Below, in pieces: positions 59,590 through 64,000 of a stretch of DNA of 64,000 nt (position 1 is the stretch's first letter; every line of letters starts with the position of its first letter). Source of the DNA: Struthio camelus (lineage: Eukaryota > Chordata > Aves > Struthioniformes > Struthionidae); NCBI RefSeq assembly GCF_040807025.1, contig NC_090944.1:120048738-120112737 (forward strand). Direction: 5' to 3'. Under the pieces are notes generated by a model that ran no database searches, had not been told where the DNA came from, and saw nothing but the letters and a program-made list of their open reading frames with translations. A program made the translations under genes and the position numbers.

Positions 59590-60795
59590 CTCTTTGGCCA
59601 GCTATCATCTTGCACTAGCTTACCTGCAAAGGCAGGAGAAATTCTAGATCAGGTCACGTATCTTTCCCTTTCTTATTCTGTCACTGTCCTGCTCTCAGTG
59701 AAGGGCAGAGCCTGTGGCACGTTTGTCTCCGATCTGTGGTATGGCATTTAAGAACTCTGTGAGAGGGAAACTCTCATGTAAATTGTCCAGTCACTAAATG
59801 AGAGGAAAAAGAACAGAGCTCTCCTAGAAGTCAAGCCCTGAGAATTAAGATCATCTTCACGTGCCATGTGATGCTCAATGTAGTTTTTACTGATCTATAA
59901 AAAGTGAAACTATGCAAAAAATGTTTCTTTATAACAGTAATTAAGCTTTTTGTCTAGAGCCTCTCCTTAGTATTCTGTATTGCTATTGAATAATTTGCCT
60001 CATAGTTTTAGGGACGCTTTGCAGCGTCTTCCATTCACAATCTAGTGATGCCAGCTATGTATCTACTAAGTCAGTGCTGGATGGCAATTGTGCTTTAGTT
60101 TCTTCTTTTCTTTGGGGCGGGGGGAGCGGGGAAACAGAGAGACTCCTCTTCCATCAGCAGCTGCTGCCTCAACTGAAAACTGCTATAGGTTACGCTGATG
60201 TGAAGAACAGTAACAACAGTATTTTGTCCATATATCAACTGGATCCCAAGTGGGCACCTGCACACCATCATTTGGCATCGTTAGCCCTGGAGTGGGGCAA
60301 AGGGGAAAAAAAGGAACAAATGACTGCATGTGACTTTGAGCTGGGTCAAGGCATTGCAGTCATCACCTACGTGCTTATGCAGCTCTTACCACCATGCATT
60401 AGATATACCAGTTCCAATAAAAGGCAGTTTGTTTTGCACATGTGACATAGTGTAAAGAAAGCAAGTGATTCTTTATTATACATGAACTCTCCACTTGTCT
60501 TTAGAACAGGATGCTTCCACAAAGAACATCCACCCTTAATTTTCCCTGCTGTTGTACATTAGTTTAAAATGTTCTGAAATAAAAGACTAAAATGAAATAT
60601 CTATCTGAAATCATTTATGTCACTGGAGCAATAACACTTTTGTATAAAATTTCAAAGCTTTGTGAGAATATTGGTGTCTACTATAATCAAAGAGGAGAAT
60701 ACCTTCCTATCTCAGGTTTGCTTGTTCCAGCTTTCATCTTTACAGGATGGAATTTTGCAAGCTGAGGTTTTGCACGCAGCAAAAGTGCCTGAAAA
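59590..60795. other. Non-coding stretch with a G-rich string
   Basis: At 60114-60131 the plus strand has G4-C-G6-AGC-G4, one run short of a classical quadruplex. The 123-codon plus frame at 60074-60445 spans it and has no domain. Confidence 0.5.
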
Positions 60796-60799
60796 TTTT

Positions 60800-60870
60800 C
60801 AATTAAATAACCTCACCAGCCATAATTCTAATTAACCTCACTTTGTTCTTTCACTGGCAGAGCCTGGGAA
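60800..60870. promoter_or_regulatory. Homeodomain-site-rich candidate element
   Basis: TCAATTAAATAACCTCACCA and TAATTCTAATTAACCTCAC contain four AATTA-type sites in about 45 bases. The motif AACCTCAC occurs once, and a second copy (ATAACCTCACC) shares most of it. It borders the CpG cluster that follows. Confidence 0.3.
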
Positions 60871-60899
60871 GAATGCTGTAATGTGGTGAGACTTTCATA

Positions 60900-61100
60900 C
60901 CCAGCTGATGGAGAGGGCCGTGTGCCACCTTGGCCTGGCCTGCTTTGTGTGTGGTTGGAATGGGACTGAGTCAGACTCATGCCCACGCCATGTAGCTTGC
61001 GTGGCACCTGCGTGCCGCACCAGCGAATGGCCTCGCGGGCCACCAGCGTCCTATGCTGACAACTCACGCAGGGTCTGCAGGCACAGCGAGTGCTCAAAGG
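60900..61100. other. Small CpG cluster
   Basis: About 13 CpG sites occur in 200 bp, including GCGTGGCACCTGCGTGCCGC and GCCTCGCGGGCC. This is far denser than elsewhere in the window. TGAGTCA, a perfect AP-1 site, is at 60967-60973. It is too short and isolated for a standard CpG island. Frames on both strands here are composition effects. Confidence 0.6.
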
Positions 61101-61104
61101 CTGT

Positions 61105-61555
61105 ATATTAAATGCATTAGAAACATTGACTTCTTTACTTTTTTAAGTTGTTTTACATGTGGGACAAGCACGTTTAAGTTCATATGTTTTTGGAAAAGGC
61201 TTTTTCATCTAATGTTACTGTTCTAAAGCAGGTTAAACCTGATCATTTTTCACATTAGCATTGACCCTGTAAGAAACTTCATAAAATCATGATACCAAGA
61301 ACGTTTAATTTCCTTTGTCCATTAAGTTTCTACGTAGTGCCATCTGTAAATGGGAGCATCAGTGAAAGTTGACAGGAGAAGCTGCTCTTGCTTACCTGAC
61401 GGTTTCTTATTCTTAGTCCTATAGCTGCTTATAGACATCTATTGTGTTATGTTAGTTTTAGTCTATGGGTGGCAGTCACTTTCTAAATTTCTTGCACAAT
61501 GATTGCAGTCTTTCCTGCACTAGGCTTATCAAATTTGCTGTTAGTAACACACCTC
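61105..61555. other. Non-coding stretch, nothing recognised
   Basis: This is AT-rich filler between the CpG cluster and the next motif-dense block. No frame or repeat is supported. Confidence 0.55.
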
Positions 61556-61559
61556 AACA

Positions 61560-61800
61560 GGCAATCGATAAAATCAGAGCTAATTACATAATGTATTTTT
61601 TTTTAATCTGTCTGCAGCACAGGCAGATGTTAAATGAAAGCTTAATAAAGTGTGTCATCTTTTAAATAGGGATATGTCCTGGGATTTTATGCTGGACAAA
61701 CTCTGCGCCACAAAAGGCAATTTCCATAGAGGGCTGCATGCATGGAAATAATGAAATAATCAGGCAAGCAATGCATATTTGAGCTAAACCTCAACAGTTA
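61560..61800. promoter_or_regulatory. Candidate conserved non-coding element
   Basis: Non-repetitive DNA with GCTAATTACATAATG, CTGCATGCATGGAAATAATG and CAAGCAATGCATATTTGAGC (homeodomain- and POU-like sites) in a smooth AT-rich context. It is called by texture only. Confidence 0.3.
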
Positions 61801-62104
61801 TTAAAGATCTCTACAAGACTTTGTGAGCTTGTTAAGAAATGAAAGTGATACCAGGCAAAGGTAGCAGCCAGTGCAACTAGCAGGCCACTTTAAAGAGGAT
61901 GCACTATCAAAACTTAAGGCCGTTTCTGGAGGTTTGCGTATGTATTCACTGAAAATCCATCATTTGCTTAAACAATGGCTCTTTTGGTGCAGAAATCATG
62001 CTTATTTACTTGACTTTCGTTCAGGAAATGGAGGATCTAGGCTCTGGACTGCTTCATACTGTGAAGAACAGTCCAGATTACGGATAAAATGCAACAACAT
62101 TTGC

Positions 62105-62122
62105 TTTTTTTTTTTTTTTTTT
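62105..62122. repeat. T18 run
   Basis: Eighteen thymines, preceded by ACATTTGC. On the minus strand an A18 tract. It explains the phenylalanine run in the 116-codon plus frame at 61871-62221, which is therefore not a gene. Confidence 0.9.
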
Positions 62123-62334
62123 AAACGTCATGCACTAGTGACCCCACATAACAACACTTCACAGTACTACATCTTATTTTTAGCTTTTTTATTCTTTTTT
62201 TTTGTTTTTCACAGACTCTAGTGACAGAGTGGTTTGGAGCTATATGTCTCTGAGTTAAGAAGTAAATGGAACTCGAATCTCAAAGCTGTCTGTCAGTGAG
62301 AAAAGGCAATGACCACAAAAGGGGAGGAAAATCT

Positions 62335-62400
62335 TAAACTCCACTGAAGTCATTGGAAATGATGACTTGGCACCACTCTACACATAACAGTAAGTGTTGT
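62335..62400. repeat. Short relic of the CCACTGAAGTCAATGG-type amniote repeat
   Basis: CTCCACTGAAGTCATTGGAA, then GGCACCACTCTACACATAAC, agrees in order with the repeat seen at 40085-40200, but only two short segments survive. Confidence 0.4.
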
Positions 62401-62409
62401 GAGACTTAA

Positions 62410-63940
62410 GTATTACAAAATGCTATACTTTTGCTTTCTCAGGAAGCTTGTGATTTCTGCAGGCTTGGAACTCTGCTTGCCACTTGTGTAAAAATTGTTG
62501 TCAACACTAAGCATTTACATGTCATGAGCTAGATCTTGGATATCAAGCAGGTAACAGTGTCGTTTAGTTTCTGAAGAGAATGTAGCTGAATATACTTTGA
62601 GGGAGGGAGGTGAGGAAACAAACCAAAGCTGAGAATTTCAGGTAGTAATATTAGTTACGTACTGAGGATTTTAGTAAGGTCTCAATTATTCTCAATTATT
62701 GGAGGACTCAAGCTATCAAGATTTGGTAACACTGGAAATCAGAAAATCCGTTCAGAAATTGAAGACAGGAGATTTTATTACACTGACTGGTAATCATTTG
62801 AGTCGCTCTTAAACTCACTGAGTCATTTCAAAGATAAGTTAGGTTAAATGTGAAAACTAAAGGATTCTAATAGTTATACTGCATGCAGGTTTAATAGCCC
62901 CAAACCATAATTGACTGAAATGAAATGTTAAGGTAGGCCTACCTTGGTGCGATGTTTCTTGTTTTTGCTAATATTTGGGTGGTTTATCATGCGATTTCTT
63001 AAGAATGAGATTTTTAAAATTCCAAATTTAGGTTTTTTTGAGACAAATGGAGAAATGAACACTGACTGTTTGTCCACTGGCAGGAGCACACATTAATATT
63101 GAGTCATCTGAAAAATCCCATCCCAAGCCTCTCAATTGTTCTTTTGTGATGTTATTAGTTATTGACTGACCTGGCCTCTGCTTACTGAGCCAGTTATAAA
63201 AACGTACAAAAAAGAAAAAGAGAAATAGCTTATAATAAATAACTTATATAAAATACTTGAAATAGTTTTGAGTAATCAACCTAGTGTTCATGATCAATGA
63301 CTAGCGAACATTATGATCACCCTAATAAGAGAAAAATCGTATATGAATGGTTGTTTTCCAATTTTCGTTGTGAATATTTGCTTTCATTATTCAACTGTCG
63401 TTATTTCCTTCCCTAGGGAGTGGAAATGGCTCCCTGATCATCCTATTCCTTGTGCCTTTCAGTAACGATCTAAAAAGTTACTGGAATGGTTTGTTGTTCC
63501 AGTGCGTCTGAAAGCCAGTCTACCTGAACATTCAAACCCCAGGAAAAGATGGGAATTATAGCTAATGTCTTCTAGAAGCCTCCAAACACTTGTGCAGATT
63601 GTGAAAATGTGAAGTAATGTGACTTTAAGTTATGGCACGTCAGAGTTTTCTGAGGCTGGGAAAATATACCTTTCATGGAAAAGTCATTTTGAATGAATTT
63701 GCTATGAATTGAGCACCCCTTGCACAGTTTTGCCAAATAGGAGTACTCTGTGTTGGAAACCTGACTCAAAGAATTTTCAGCCAGCCTGGCAAAATCTTGC
63801 AGGGTATTTACGGCCCACTGGAGTTTATCACCTGTCTTGTCTGTTAGCCTTTTGCCCCTGCTGTGATGTTCAGTTCTCAGCTTAGCTGTTCAATCTTATT
63901 GCTGACAGCCTATGACTTACCACAAGGTGGCCTTTTTTCC
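62410..63940. other. Non-coding stretch with a 10-bp tandem duplication
   Basis: CTCAATTATT is repeated exactly twice at 62681-62700. No frame above 65 codons, no repeat family and no RNA gene is recognised. Confidence 0.55.
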
Positions 63941-63968
63941 CTCTATAGTTAGGCTGCAGAAGGTAAGT
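63931..63968 (+). other. Possible 14-nt micro-exon
   Basis: CCTTTTTTCCCTCTATAG ends at 63948, then TTAGGCTGCAGAAG, then GTAAGT at 63963-63968. Both splice signals are close to consensus and only 14 nt apart. Chance placement is quite possible in 64 kb. Confidence 0.2.
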
Positions 63969-64000
63969 GCAATTCCAAGGTATCACCAGTGATCACAGCT

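Noticed and set aside
60114..60131. G-rich string considered as a quadruplex
   Set aside because: It has only three guanine runs of three or more, so it does not meet the four-run rule.
61871..62221. 116-codon plus frame
   Set aside because: Part of it is a T18 run translated as phenylalanine. There is no domain.
1..64000. Searched by eye for CRISPR arrays, operons, rRNA, tRNA, spliceosomal RNAs, telomeric repeats, retroviral LTRs and mitochondrial insertions
   Set aside because: None was recognised on either strand. A covariance-model and RepeatMasker run would be decisive.

Overview
This window looks like non-coding nuclear DNA from an amniote, most likely a bird. It is AT-rich, with CpG dinucleotides scattered and no CpG island. 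No open frame shows a recognisable protein domain. The only transposon family I can recognise with confidence is CR1, the dominant LINE of birds and other sauropsids. All four CR1 pieces are old, truncated and full of stops or gaps. I see no Alu, B1, L1 or recent LTR element, which argues against a placental mammal. The low density and heavy decay of the repeats fit a bird better than a turtle or crocodilian, but this is inference. Nothing looks bacterial: no operons, rRNA, tRNA or CRISPR.

Layout. 1-5.4 kb: plain AT-rich sequence, two small relic repeats and a CR1 3' ORF2 fragment (about 1.04-1.29 kb). 5.4-5.9 kb: a minus-strand CR1 reverse-transcriptase relic. 8.3-9.1 kb: short tandem repeats and pyrimidine tracts. 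12.1-14.4 kb: an old amniote repeat, a pair of splice-acceptor-like sites with short open frames, and a patch of raised GC. 14.9 kb: a two-copy 26-bp tandem repeat. 17.1 and 20.3 kb: two guanine-rich tracts able to form quadruplexes. 22.3-22.8 kb: the longest ATG frame (154 codons), followed by an A20 tract on its own strand. 26.5 kb: a candidate exon or regulatory element. 27.4-27.8 kb: an internally deleted CR1. 31-37 kb: homopolymers, a 51-nt purine tract and a 16-bp forkhead-like palindrome. 38.6-38.9 kb: the best preserved CR1. 40.1-43.8 kb: a relic repeat, a TA microsatellite and a purine-skewed block. 47.8-47.9 kb: a possible minus-strand terminal coding exon. 50.0-51.6 kb: old repeats and a palindrome cluster. 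52.0-52.9 kb and 56.2-56.4 kb: the best candidates for regulatory elements. 60.8-61.8 kb: a CpG cluster next to homeodomain-site-rich DNA. The last 60 bases hold a possible 14-nt micro-exon.

The window is best read as part of a long intron or a gene desert. I cannot name the host gene. I found no clear undescribed multi-gene system. The observations most worth testing are the hairpin plus octamer element at 56.3 kb, the forkhead palindrome at 37.2 kb, the composite CCAAT/E-box region at 52.5 kb, the deleted CR1 at 27.5 kb and the minus-strand exon candidate at 47.8 kb. Every conservation claim here is judged by eye, because no alignment could be run.
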